Source of the DNA: QHWT01 sp963755695
Lineage (GTDB): Bacteria; Acidobacteriota; Vicinamibacteria; Vicinamibacterales; 2-12-FULL-66-21
DNA length: 64,000 nt
Direction: 5' to 3'
Assembly (NCBI GenBank): GCA_963755695.1
Contig: CAVWLB010000010.1
Span: forward strand, 868,001 to 932,000
Below the pieces are notes generated by a model that was not told where the DNA came from, searched no databases, and worked only from the letters and a program-made list of their open reading frames with translations. Every line of letters starts with the position of its first letter. The first letter of the stretch is position 1. The position numbers were made by a program, and so were the translations under genes. Below, in pieces: positions 9,408-18,148 of this stretch.

Positions 9408-12125
9408 TCAGATCGGCTGGATGCGCGCTTCCGGCACTTGCGCGGCGCCCTGCGCCATCGATCCGACAGCGATCGTCACCACGCCATTGGTGCCGTCGAC
9501 GGTAACGGTCTGACCGGTCGCGACGTGGGTGGTCGCGCCGTTCACGCCGACGACGGCAGGGATGCCGTACTCGCGAGCGACTACTGCGCCGTGCGAGTTG
9601 GCGCCGCCCATCTCCATCACCAGCCCACCTGCGGTCAGGAAGAGAGGCGTCCAGCCGGGGTCGGTCGATGGCGCGACGAGGATCTCGCCGGGCTCGAGAT
9701 GTGCGCCCTGCGGATCCAGGATGACGCGAGCCGGACCCGTGGCGGTGCCGGCGGACGCCGGCGTGCCGGTCAGCGCACCGCCGACTGGTGGTGACGAAAC
9801 GATCTGTGCCTCGGGCTCCGTCCCATCCGATAGCAGCACGCGTGGAACGTGCCGGCGGCGCATCTCGTGCGCGAACTCCTCGCGACGGCGCGACACCGTC
9901 TCCTTCATATCGTCGCCCGCCAGCGCCGCTCGGGCTTCGCGCAACTTCAAGAAGAACACATCGTCCGGTGCGCCGATTCGCCCCTTTGCCGCGAGTTCGG
10001 AGCCGACCAGAATGAGTTGGCGGCGAAGCTGCGCGAGCGCGACGACTGCAAAGTACTTGGGAAGCTCGCGCAGACCGGCGAGCTGGCGAGTGCGGTCCAA
10101 CGCGAAACCGACGGCCTGCGCGTGCAGCCATCCTCGACGCCGCGCCCGGGCCGTGAGGGTCGCGACCATGGCCTCGGCTTGTGCCGCGCCGCTGGCGAAC
10201 ATCGCGCGCGGCGACCGTTGCGGGTCGTCGTGGCGAAGGTAGTTCGCGAGTACACCGAGGATGTGAGTGGGATCCTCCGACCAGCGCGGCACGCCGATGT
10301 CGATCTCCGCAACCGCACGGTGGCCGTACCGCGCAAGGAACTCAGAGAGTCCCTGCTGGACGACCTTGGGCAGCGATTGGCAGTTGTACATGTTGGCCAG
10401 ATCCCCGGCCGGTGTCGTGCGCACGAGCTCGGTTGCCGCCGGGTTCGCGCGGATTGCAGTCGCGAGCTCCCAGAGCGCCGCATCCATCTCAGTCGTGACG
10501 TTGTGTGGGAGAGCCCGCAACACCGTCTGCAACTCCTCAGACTCCGTGCCCTGGCCGACCAATTTGCCGGCGAGGCCGAGCATTGCGAACCCTGCTGCGG
10601 CCGCCGGCATCACCTTGGGCATGTTCGGAATGATGGTTTCTTCGAGCTTGGCAATGACGAACTCGAGTCGTTCCGCCGGTGTCGCACTCTCGGGAGGGGT
10701 CGTCCGGCGTATGAGATCCGCTTCAATGGCGGCGAGCCGCTGGCGGGTTGCCGCCGGACGAAGCAGCGCACGTGCGACCAGAAATGGGACGCGGAATCGC
10801 CACGCGATCCGCGCAATGCGACGAAGGTAAGGCAACCGTGCTGGCTGTGTCACCGGCAGCCGGGGATCGTCGAGAAGTCCCCGGAGTACGACCGCAGAGC
10901 GAGCCTCCATCACGTCGAGGACCTTGGGGAAGACCGCGCGGCCCAGTCCGTTGCGCATGAGGGCGGTGATGTCGAAGAACAACCGCCCTGCGGCGTCGCG
11001 GACACCTGACGGGCCGGCCAACGCATCCGGAACGTTCAATCCGTAGATACGGGCGGCGGAGGTGCCGAGGACATGCAGCGCCGAGAGTCCCATCGGAGTC
11101 AAGGGGCGATGCAGACCCTGGGCGAGGCTGAAACAGAAATACACCCGCAGATCTTCTGCTGGCTGTAGCCTGGGCAAAGGAAACAACGTGGTGACGGGTC
11201 GGGCCTGCGTCAGCCAGGCCACACCGCTGCGATCGATCGCCCACTCGGTGTCCTGCGGCGAACCATAGTACGCGGCGACGCGCTGGCCGAGCCCGACGAG
11301 TCCGCGAACCTGATCGTCCGTGATGCAGAAGGTGGCATCGGCGGCGTCGCGCGTGACATGTGCCGTGCCACCGCCGAACGTGGCCGTAATCATGAATCGC
11401 TTGTCGCCCAGCCGCCGCTCGACGATCTCACCGGTCCTGGTCGTGACGACGAAGTGATCGGGGTTGACCGCGCCGGAGACCACGGCTTCACCAAGCCCTG
11501 GGCTCGCGTCGATGACAGTCTCGCCGCGCCGGCCTGTGACCGGATTTGCCGTGAACATCACGCCCGCTACGGCGGCGTCGACCATCCGTTGAACGACGAC
11601 GGCAAGATGAACGCTGTGCGGATCGATGGCATTGGTTGCGCGATAAGACACTGCGCGGTCCGTCCACAACGACGCCCAGCAGCGGTGGACCGCATCGAGC
11701 ACGGCATCGACGCCGACGATGTTGAGATAGGTGTCCTGCTGTCCGGCGAAGCTCGCAAACGGCAGGTCCTCTGCCGTGGCTGACGATCGCACCGCCACCG
11801 GCTGACCGTCACCGAGCGCCCGATACGCGTCCGCAATGGCGCTGGCGATCGGTGCCGGCATCTTCATGGCCATGACCGCCACTCGTGCCCGCGCGGCGTG
11901 CGCGCTCAAGGTGATGGTGTCGCCGGGCGCGGTCGCGGCGATGTCATCGAGAATCACGTCGAGACCACCATTGGCGGTGGCGAGGCGGTACGCATCGGTG
12001 GTGACACAGAAGCCGGTCGGCACCGGCAAGCCGGCGCGGGTCATCTCGCCGAGGTTGCCGGCCTTTCCTCCGACGAGCCCCAGCATGCCGCCGTGAATCT
12101 GATTGAACGCGAGCACCGGCTGCAT
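9408..12125 (-). CDS. PEP-synthase-like dikinase with rifampin phosphotransferase architecture
   Basis: A 905-residue phosphotransferase. The N-terminal PPDK/PEP-synthase ATP-binding domain (1 to about 320) shows GGKAGNLGEMTRAGLPVPTG, AVRSSATAEDLPFASFAGQQ and DTEWAIDRSGVAWLTQARPV. A long helical middle domain follows (about 350-770). The mobile phosphohistidine domain is at the C-terminus, GGANSHGAVVAREYGIPAVVG, with the phosphorylated His at residue 845. The PEP-binding TIM barrel of true PEP synthase is absent. Order and length match rifampin phosphotransferase (RPH), which uses ATP to phosphorylate rifamycins with release of AMP and phosphate. Activity on rifampin is only inferred, since many environmental homologues have untested substrates. 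It is a single gene on the minus strand with a 38-base gap to the DUF4136 gene upstream. Confidence 0.8.
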   Translation of the reverse strand: MQPVLAFNQIHGGMLGLVGGKAGNLGEMTRAGLPVPTGFCVTTDAYRLATANGGLDVILDDIAATAPGDTITLSAHAARARVAVMAMKMPAPIASAIADAYRALGDGQPVAVRSSATAEDLPFASFAGQQDTYLNIVGVDAVLDAVHRCWASLWTDRAVSYRATNAIDPHSVHLAVVVQRMVDAAVAGVMFTANPVTGRRGETVIDASPGLGEAVVSGAVNPDHFVVTTRTGEIVERRLGDKRFMITATFGGGTAHVTRDAADATFCITDDQVRGLVGLGQRVAAYYGSPQDTEWAIDRSGVAWLTQARPVTTLFPLPRLQPAEDLRVYFCFSLAQGLHRPLTPMGLSALHVLGTSAARIYGLNVPDALAGPSGVRDAAGRLFFDITALMRNGLGRAVFPKVLDVMEARSAVVLRGLLDDPRLPVTQPARLPYLRRIARIAWRFRVPFLVARALLRPAATRQRLAAIEADLIRRTTPPESATPAERLEFVIAKLEETIIPNMPKVMPAAAAGFAMLGLAGKLVGQGTESEELQTVLRALPHNVTTEMDAALWELATAIRANPAATELVRTTPAGDLANMYNCQSLPKVVQQGLSEFLARYGHRAVAEIDIGVPRWSEDPTHILGVLANYLRHDDPQRSPRAMFASGAAQAEAMVATLTARARRRGWLHAQAVGFALDRTRQLAGLRELPKYFAVVALAQLRRQLILVGSELAAKGRIGAPDDVFFLKLREARAALAGDDMKETVSRRREEFAHEMRRRHVPRVLLSDGTEPEAQIVSSPPVGGALTGTPASAGTATGPARVILDPQGAHLEPGEILVAPSTDPGWTPLFLTAGGLVMEMGGANSHGAVVAREYGIPAVVGVNGATTHVATGQTVTVDGTNGVVTIAVGSMAQGAAQVPEARIQPI

Positions 12126-12163
12126 AGGTCCTCCTCAGCCTGCGATGTGACTCCGCACGCTCG

Positions 12164-12739
12164 TCATTGGATCCTCGGGCTGCCCGGGCTGGGCGGAAAA
12201 TCCTTGAACATCGTCTCCACGATCGACGTCACGACCTTCTCATTTTTGGCGTCGCTGTCTCCGATGGTGTCGGTGGCGATCCCCCGCCAGATGATCTGCC
12301 TGTTCTCGGCATATCCGATGTCCACGATCAACATGCCCTCGAGCACGCGGTCGACGCGAACGTTGACGGGACCCGGGTTGACCCCCCAGCCTGAGCCCCA
12401 GCTGCCTCCCATCACCTGTGCAGGCTTGCTTTCCTTCACCGATGCCTGGTACATCACCAGGCACGCTCCCTCGGTGAAGGCCTTCTTCCACCCCTTGGAC
12501 GCGAGCGCGTCATCGATCTTCGACACAATCCAGTTGTCGACGTAGGCGTTCCGCGCAGGCTGCCCGATGATCCACGAATACGTCGTGCACCGGGCAAAGT
12601 CCGCCTGGTGATCGAAGTCCACATTGACCTTCTGCGTCGAGGCGCTCTCGGTCTGCGCAGTGGCCGCCATCGATTGGGTAACCAGGGCCGAGGCGAGGAC
12701 GAGGAGCGTCCTTGCCATGTTCTTCCTGCGAGTGCTCAT
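12164..12739 (-). CDS. DUF4136 domain protein, exported
   Basis: A 191-residue envelope protein. The start at 12739 is fixed by a clear ribosome binding site GGAGG, five bases before ATG; longer readings upstream lack support. Residues 8-30 form a signal peptide (TLLVLASALVTQSMAATAQ). The mature part begins KVNVDFDHQADFARCTTYSW, the usual start of DUF4136, and contains GMLIVDIGYAENRQIIWRG and ends with the typical VVTSIVETMFKDFPP. DUF4136 proteins are often lipoproteins of unknown function; here no lipobox Cys is evident after the signal, so it is probably soluble periplasmic. It precedes the dikinase gene on the same strand and may share its transcript. Confidence 0.82.
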   Translation of the reverse strand: MSTRRKNMARTLLVLASALVTQSMAATAQTESASTQKVNVDFDHQADFARCTTYSWIIGQPARNAYVDNWIVSKIDDALASKGWKKAFTEGACLVMYQASVKESKPAQVMGGSWGSGWGVNPGPVNVRVDRVLEGMLIVDIGYAENRQIIWRGIATDTIGDSDAKNEKVVTSIVETMFKDFPPSPGSPRIQ

Positions 12740-12877
12740 GTGCACCTCCGGCTGACCTTGCCCTGGGGGCTCGCGCTGAAGGGACGCGATCGTATCCGTC
12801 TGCCGGTATCCGGGCAAGTGTGTTTCTGGTCCGTGTGTTTCTTGTCCGCGACGCGGCTTGTCAGGTAGCGTGATGAG

Positions 12878-13858
12878 ATGCAGATCGTGAAGCTCGGTCA
12901 CACGGGAGCCGATGTCTCCCGCCTCTGCCTCGGATGCATGACCTTCGGTGTTCCCGACCGTGGCGCCCATCCCTGGACGCTCGATGAGGAGCGGAGCCGG
13001 CCGATCATCCGGCGCGCGCTCGAACTCGGTTTCAACTTTCTCGACACGGCGAACACCTACTCGGACGGAACGAGCGAGGAGATCGTCGGCCGTGCCGTTC
13101 GCGATTTCGCCCGGCGCGACGAGGTGGTGATTGCGACCAAGGTCTTCAATCGGATGCGGCCCGGGCCGAATGGCGCCGGCTTGTCACGAAAGGCAATCTT
13201 CTCAGAGATCGATGCCAGTCTTCGGCGGCTGCGAATGGACTACATCGATCTCTATCAGATTCACCGGTGGGATTACTCGACACCGATAGAGGAAACGCTC
13301 GAGGCGCTTCACGATCTGGTCAAGGCCGGAAAGGTCCGCTATCTGGGCGCCTCGTCCATGCACGCGTGGCAATTCTGCAAGGCCCTGTATCTCGCCGATC
13401 GACACGGCTGGACGCGATTCGTGACGATGCAGAACCATTACAACCTGTTGTACCGCGAGGAAGAGCGGGAGATGTTGGCGGTTTGCAGGGCGGAGGCTGT
13501 GGGGGTACTTCCGTGGAGCCCGCTGGCGCGCGGCCGTCTGACGCGGCCGTGGGATGAAACCACCGAACGCGCCGAGACCGACGAGTTCGGTAAGAAGATG
13601 TATGCAGGAACCGCCGACGCCGATCGGCGGGTCGTCGAGCGGGTCGCACAGGTCGCTGCCGGGCGCGGCGTGCCTCCGGCCGTGATCGCGCTGGCGTGGC
13701 TGCTGAAGAACCCGGCGGTCACGGCGCCGATTGTCGGCGCATCGAAGCTCCAGCATCTCGAAGACGCCGTTGCCGCATTGTCGGTGACGCTGACGCACGA
13801 GGAAATCGCTCGACTCGAGGAGCCATACGTGCCCCACCCGATACTAGGATTTTCGTGA
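12878..13858 (+). CDS. Aldo/keto reductase
   Basis: A 326-residue NADPH-dependent reductase of carbonyls or sugars with a TIM-barrel fold. The catalytic tetrad is visible: D56 and Y61 in FLDTANTYSDG, K88 in IATKVF, H129 in YQIHRWD. The C-terminal cofactor-binding region PAVTAPIVGASKLQHLEDA matches the AKR group containing Tas/YghZ-like enzymes. Length is normal. The gene is followed by a convergent SDR gene whose stop codon overlaps this one by 15 bases. Physiological substrate unknown. Confidence 0.9.
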   Translation: MQIVKLGHTGADVSRLCLGCMTFGVPDRGAHPWTLDEERSRPIIRRALELGFNFLDTANTYSDGTSEEIVGRAVRDFARRDEVVIATKVFNRMRPGPNGAGLSRKAIFSEIDASLRRLRMDYIDLYQIHRWDYSTPIEETLEALHDLVKAGKVRYLGASSMHAWQFCKALYLADRHGWTRFVTMQNHYNLLYREEEREMLAVCRAEAVGVLPWSPLARGRLTRPWDETTERAETDEFGKKMYAGTADADRRVVERVAQVAAGRGVPPAVIALAWLLKNPAVTAPIVGASKLQHLEDAVAALSVTLTHEEIARLEEPYVPHPILGFS

Positions 13859-14797
13859 GGGCTCGTCCATGTATTGCCGGACGAGGGAATCGACGTCGGA
13901 GTCGCGCGAGAAACCGAGCCGCAGGGCGCGACTGACGTCGAAAGCCCCCGGCCACGTACACACCACGCGCATCAAACTCGCGTCCGGCTCGCAACGAACG
14001 CGCGCACGAGCGGTCGCGCCCCCTAGCCGTTCGAGGCTGGCCAGCATCTCGCCGGGCGTGACGCACAACCCCGGAAAGGTGACCGCACGTTTGCCTTGCA
14101 GTGCGGATGTTGGAAGCGACGCCGCATGCACCAGATTCTCGACGACGACCGCCGGTGACGTGACCCACAGCCGCGTGTCGAGCGGTACTGGGCAAACCGT
14201 GTCGATACCTGCGAGCGGCTCACGGACGATGCCGCTGACAAACGATGACAGCGCCGAATTCGGTTTCCCCGGACGGATCGCCACCGTCGGCAGACGGCAG
14301 GCAATGCCGTCGAGGAAGCCCCTCCTCGAGTAATCGCTCACCATCAGTTCGGCGATTGCCTTCTCCGTCCCGTACGATGATTGCGGCACCAGCGCCGTAT
14401 CTTCAGGCACCACATCAGGCAAGGTTCCACCGAAGACCGCTACCGAGCTTGCAAACACGAACCGCGGCGCTTTCGAGAGGCGCCGACACGCCTCGAGCAG
14501 GCCGCGCGTGGCGTCGACGTTGATCCCCATGCCGACGTCGAACTCTGCTTCAGACTGGCCGCTCAAGGCGGCTGCAAGGTGAAAGACGAGATCGACGTCA
14601 GGGTCCACGATCGAGGCGATGAACTCTTCGTCCGTGATCGTTCCGGTCCTCGACTCGATCCGGCGGTCCTCGACCTGGCATGCGATCAGGTCGGCGGCGA
14701 CGACACGGGAAACATTCGGCAGCTCGTCGGACGAGAGCAGGCTGCGAATCAATCGACTGCCGAGAAAGCCGGCTGCGCCGGTCACGAGAATCTTCAT
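13844..14797 (-). CDS. NAD-dependent epimerase/dehydratase, probable D-erythronate dehydrogenase (DenD-like)
   Basis: A 317-residue extended SDR. It has the N-terminal dinucleotide motif TGAAGFLG (6-13), the HLAAALSGQSEAEFD segment, Ser in FASSVAVFGG, and the catalytic pair Y142 and K146 (SSYGTEKAIAELM). The segments ACRLPTVAIRPGKPNSALSSF and GFSRDSDVDSLVRQYMDE resemble DenD, which oxidises D-erythronate at C2 to 2-oxo-tetronate. The assignment to DenD within the family is by recollection and is moderate; a plain UDP-sugar epimerase is less likely because of the C-terminus. No OtnK/OtnC partner genes are next to it. The convergent aldo/keto reductase overlaps its 3' end by 15 bases. Confidence 0.78.
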   Translation of the reverse strand: MKILVTGAAGFLGSRLIRSLLSSDELPNVSRVVAADLIACQVEDRRIESRTGTITDEEFIASIVDPDVDLVFHLAAALSGQSEAEFDVGMGINVDATRGLLEACRRLSKAPRFVFASSVAVFGGTLPDVVPEDTALVPQSSYGTEKAIAELMVSDYSRRGFLDGIACRLPTVAIRPGKPNSALSSFVSGIVREPLAGIDTVCPVPLDTRLWVTSPAVVVENLVHAASLPTSALQGKRAVTFPGLCVTPGEMLASLERLGGATARARVRCEPDASLMRVVCTWPGAFDVSRALRLGFSRDSDVDSLVRQYMDEPSRKS

Positions 14798-14851
14798 GGG
14801 GTCAACGTGCTTATTGGGTTGTCTTGCGTTCCTTCGTGTTTTCCGCGCCCC

Positions 14852-15622
14852 ATGTTACGTTCTAACCTCGTGACCACACCACTCAAGATCGCCGTCGTCA
14901 CGGGCGCCGGCAGCGGTATCGGGCGGGCCGTCGCGATTGGACTTCTCAACGAAGGCTACGCCGTCGTCCTCGCTGGTCGACGCGCGGACATGCTCGAGCA
15001 GACGGCGCGGGAGTCCGGCTCGGCCAACGCGCTCACCGTTGCAACGGATGTGACCGATCCGGACTCTGTGCGACGGTTGTTCGAAACCGCGCGCCAGAGG
15101 TTCGACCGGGTGGACCTGCTGTTCAATAACGCCGGCATCAACGTGCCGGGAATTCCGCTGGAGGAGTTGAGCGTCGAACAATGGAAGAGCGTCCTCGACG
15201 TCAACCTGACCGGCGCCTTTCTCTGTACGCAGCAAGCGTTCGTAATGATGAAGAGTCAAGATCCGCGCGGCGGACGGATCATCAACAACGGCTCCATCTC
15301 GGCATATTCGCCGCGACCGAATTCTGCTCCGTATACGGCAACCAAGCATGCGATCACCGGCCTGACGAAGTCGACCGCGCTCGACGGGCGCAAGTTCGAC
15401 ATTGCCTGCGGGCAGATAGACATTGGCAACGCGGCGACGCAGCTGGCCGCCAGGTTCGCGACCGGTGTCGTGCAGGCCAACGGCGAAATTGCGGTGGAGC
15501 CGTTGATCGACGTCGCGCACGTCGTGAAGGCGGTTATCTACATGGCGAGCCTTCCGCTCGACGTGAACGTGCTTTCTCTCACGGTGATGGCCACCAAGAT
15601 GCCATTCGTCGGCCGAGGCTGA
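14852..15622 (+). CDS. SDR family oxidoreductase (classical)
   Basis: A 256-residue short-chain dehydrogenase. It carries the cofactor motif TGAGSGIG (17-24), NNAG (92-95), and the active-site set S148/S150, Y161 and K165 in YTATKHAITG. The segment RRADMLEQT after the second strand suggests NADP(H) preference through Arg-Arg. It resembles 3-oxoacyl-ACP-reductase-like and sugar SDRs; the substrate cannot be read from sequence. The ATG at 14852 gives the usual short N-terminus, and a GTG at 14870 is an alternative. It is divergent from the DenD-like gene with only 54 bases between. Confidence 0.88.
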   Translation: MLRSNLVTTPLKIAVVTGAGSGIGRAVAIGLLNEGYAVVLAGRRADMLEQTARESGSANALTVATDVTDPDSVRRLFETARQRFDRVDLLFNNAGINVPGIPLEELSVEQWKSVLDVNLTGAFLCTQQAFVMMKSQDPRGGRIINNGSISAYSPRPNSAPYTATKHAITGLTKSTALDGRKFDIACGQIDIGNAATQLAARFATGVVQANGEIAVEPLIDVAHVVKAVIYMASLPLDVNVLSLTVMATKMPFVGRG

Positions 15623-15666
15623 TCGCCGGCCTCGAGCGCTGGCGGGTAGCGCGGGATGTGATCGAT

Positions 15667-15737
15667 CGAATATATATACGCGAGACCGAATATTGTGACT
15701 CGGTGCCAGCGATGACGTATATGCTTAGGCGAATATA
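15667..15737. promoter_or_regulatory. Candidate ArsR operator: three CGAATAT repeats plus an inverted pair
   Basis: The 115 bases ahead of the ArsR gene are unusually AT-rich for this window. CGAATAT occurs three times on the same strand (15667, 15687, 15730), spaced 20 and 43 bases, close to two and four helical turns. ATATACG (15674-15680) and CGTATAT (15716-15722) form an inverted pair. The last repeat abuts the ATG at 15738. ArsR-family repressors normally bind AT-rich dyads over their own promoters, so autoregulation is likely; the exact site is inferred. Confidence 0.5.
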
Positions 15738-16142
15738 ATGGCGAGCCCGCTGGACGACATGGACCGCCTCTTCAAGGCCCTCGCCGATGCGACCCGACTC
15801 CGGATCCTTGGCCTGTTGTTGACTGGCGAGCTGTGCGTCTGCGACATCCAGCAGGCGCTGAAGATCCCGCAGCCGAAGGTCTCGCGCCATCTCGCATATC
15901 TCCGCCGGGTAGGGCTGGTCGAGACGCGCCGGGAGGGACTCTGGATTCACTACCGGCTCGTGCCGCCGTCGAATCCGGTGGTCGCGGCCATCGGCGACGC
16001 GGTCCGTCACGCGCTGACGCACGTCGATTCCGTGCGGCACGATGCGGAGCGGCTTCAGAAGAAGACAGGACGCGGCCTGCCATCGCCGGCTGACATGCCA
16101 GCCGCGGCATGTTGCGCGAACCGCCACCTGACAACGGCCTGA
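15738..16142 (+). CDS. ArsR/SmtB family metal-responsive repressor
   Basis: A 134-residue winged-helix regulator. The motif ELCVCD (31-36) supplies C33 and C35, the metal/metalloid-binding alpha-3 site of ArsR-type sensors, followed by the recognition helix segment IPQPKVSRHLAYLRRVGLV and a wing (RREGLWIHYRL). The C-terminal tail adds a further Cys pair (C125, C126) and H130, possibly extra ligands. Binding of As(III), Sb(III) or another thiophilic metal would release DNA. No arsenic-efflux gene is adjacent; the next gene, ten bases downstream, is a CPA2 antiporter that is probably co-transcribed and regulated with it. Confidence 0.88.
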   Translation: MASPLDDMDRLFKALADATRLRILGLLLTGELCVCDIQQALKIPQPKVSRHLAYLRRVGLVETRREGLWIHYRLVPPSNPVVAAIGDAVRHALTHVDSVRHDAERLQKKTGRGLPSPADMPAAACCANRHLTTA

Positions 16143-16152
16143 ACTCCCTCCT

Positions 16153-18132
16153 ATGGAACTCGTAGGCGATCTCACGCTCGTGCTGGTGGCGGCGCTCGTC
16201 GGTGCCTTCGTTGCGCAGCGATTCAGGCAGCCGCTGATCGTCGGCTACATCCTTGCCGGGGTTCTGGTGGGGCCGTTCACCGGCGGTCTCACCGTGGTCA
16301 ACACCCACGAGATCGAGCAACTGGCGGAAATCGGGGTCGCGCTGCTGCTGTTCTCGCTTGGCCTGGAAGTGTCGTTTCGGGAGCTCGCCCCCGTCCGCAC
16401 GGTCGCGCTCGCAGGCGCGGCGGTCCAGATCGTGCTGACCATCCTGTTTGGCTGGGCCCTCGGTCTCGCGCTCGGCTGGTCTTGGCACACGGCGTTGTGG
16501 TTCGGCGCGCTCATCTCGCTCTCGAGCACGATGGTCGCACTCAAGACGATCCAGGCGCAGGGGCGCCTTGGAACGCTGTCGAGTCGAGTCATGCTCGGCA
16601 TCCTCGTGGTGCAGGACCTGGCAGTGGTCCCGATGATGATCGTGCTGCCACGTTTGAGCGAGTCCGACAGCGGCTTCCTTCCGGTGGTCACCGCCACCCT
16701 GAGAGCGGTGGCGCTCCTCGGCGTGATCCTGTTTGTCGCCACGCGCATCGTCCCGCGCCTTCTAGCATTGGTCGCGAGATGGAATTCGCGTGAGCTGTTC
16801 CTGCTCTCCACCACGGCCGTGGCGCTTGGAGTCGGATACGTCACGTGGTCGTTCGGGTTGTCGATTGCAGTCGGCGCGTTCGTCGCCGGCATGGTGGTGA
16901 ACGAATCGGAGTATGCGCATCAGGCCCTCAGCGACGTCATTCCATTGCGCGACGTGTTCGGCATGGTGTTCTTCGCTTCGGCGGGGATGCTGCTCGATCC
17001 CGCACAGGTCTGGCAGCATCTCGGCACGCTGGTCCTGGTGGTGATTGCGGTGATTGCGGTCAAATCCGCGATCCTGGCGGGCGTGGTTCGCGTGTTCGGC
17101 TACCGCAACGTCGTGCCCCTGGCCGTCGGGCTGACACTCTTTCAAGTGGGAGAGTTTGCGTTCGTGCTGGCACGCGTTGGGCAGTCGACGGGCGCGCTGC
17201 CGACCGAACTCTACTCGCTCATCCTCAACACCGCGATCGCGACGATGGCGCTGACGCCGGCGATCTCCGGCCTCACACCGGCGATTTACGCGCGCGTGCG
17301 CAGCCGGCGGCCGCGTGAAACGCTGGAAGCGATCAATATTCCGGAAGCAGGACTCGCGAGCCACATCGTCATTGCCGGCTCCGGACGGGTCGGGCGGAGC
17401 ATTGCCGACGCGCTGGCCCAATCGAAGATTCCGTGCGTGCTGATCGAGTTCGACGATCGCCGGGTGCAGCAGGCCCGGGTCGCCGGCCTGCCGGTGATAT
17501 ATGGCGATGCGAGCCAGCCCGTCGTGCTCGAGGCAGCGGCCATCAACCGTGCTCGCGCCATCCTCGTCACCGTCCCGGCCTTCCCCGACGTCCGCGCCAT
17601 TGTCGCCACCGCGCGTCAGCTTCAACCGGACCTGCCGATCATTGCCCGGGCTGATGGGCCCGAGGCGGTTCGCGAACTTTACGCGCTCGGCATCGAAGAA
17701 GTGACGTGGCCGGAGATCGAGGCGGCCATCGAAATGACCCGTCAGGCGCTCCTCCATAGCAACGTGCCGGCGCACGAAATCCTGCGGGTCGCCAGTACCA
17801 TCCGTCGCGAACGATACGACCTTGCCGGCGGCGATCCCGAGTCGGGACGCGAGCTGATGTCGCAAATCGGCGAGGTCGCTCGTCAGCTGGACTTCACGTG
17901 GGTGGGTATTCCTTCCGACAGCACGTTCCACGGCCGAACGCTGGGAGAGCTCAGCATCCGCAGCACGGTCGGGGCGTCGGTTGTCGGGATCATTCGTGCC
18001 GGTTCGCTCGTGTCGAACCCCGACAGCTCGGTGCGCCTCGAGATAGGGGACCTCGTCGCCGTCCTCGGCACGCGCGAGCAAATTGCACGGTTCGAGTCGG
18101 CGGCGCGTCCGAGCTATTCGACGGTGCCTTGA
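16153..18132 (+). CDS. CPA2 monovalent cation:proton antiporter, KefB type with RCK domains
   Basis: A 659-residue inner-membrane transporter. About 12 membrane segments span residues 1-380 (for example QPLIVGYILAGVLVGPF and VQDLAVVPMMIVLP). A TrkA-N/RCK Rossmann domain follows (HIVIAGSGRVGRSIADALAQ, from about residue 400) and a TrkA-C domain closes the protein (TFHGRTLGELSIRSTVGASVVGI, from about 585). Such proteins exchange K+ or Na+ for protons and are gated by nucleotides or, in KefB/KefC, by glutathione adducts. The ten-base gap from the ArsR gene suggests one operon, which would make this antiporter part of a metal or electrophile response. No typical ribosome binding site is seen. Confidence 0.9.
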   Translation: MELVGDLTLVLVAALVGAFVAQRFRQPLIVGYILAGVLVGPFTGGLTVVNTHEIEQLAEIGVALLLFSLGLEVSFRELAPVRTVALAGAAVQIVLTILFGWALGLALGWSWHTALWFGALISLSSTMVALKTIQAQGRLGTLSSRVMLGILVVQDLAVVPMMIVLPRLSESDSGFLPVVTATLRAVALLGVILFVATRIVPRLLALVARWNSRELFLLSTTAVALGVGYVTWSFGLSIAVGAFVAGMVVNESEYAHQALSDVIPLRDVFGMVFFASAGMLLDPAQVWQHLGTLVLVVIAVIAVKSAILAGVVRVFGYRNVVPLAVGLTLFQVGEFAFVLARVGQSTGALPTELYSLILNTAIATMALTPAISGLTPAIYARVRSRRPRETLEAINIPEAGLASHIVIAGSGRVGRSIADALAQSKIPCVLIEFDDRRVQQARVAGLPVIYGDASQPVVLEAAAINRARAILVTVPAFPDVRAIVATARQLQPDLPIIARADGPEAVRELYALGIEEVTWPEIEAAIEMTRQALLHSNVPAHEILRVASTIRRERYDLAGGDPESGRELMSQIGEVARQLDFTWVGIPSDSTFHGRTLGELSIRSTVGASVVGIIRAGSLVSNPDSSVRLEIGDLVAVLGTREQIARFESAARPSYSTVP

Positions 18133-18148
18133 TTCAACCGATCCTGCA

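Noticed and set aside
15734..15739. TATAAT immediately before the arsR start codon as a promoter
   Set aside because: It overlaps the ATG by two bases, so transcription would begin inside the gene and omit the start; it is more likely part of the operator repeats.
16762..18081. A 439-codon minus-strand open frame inside the antiporter gene
   Set aside because: High-GC antisense shadow; the translation has no hydrophobic pattern or known motif, while the plus strand encodes a clear CPA2 antiporter.
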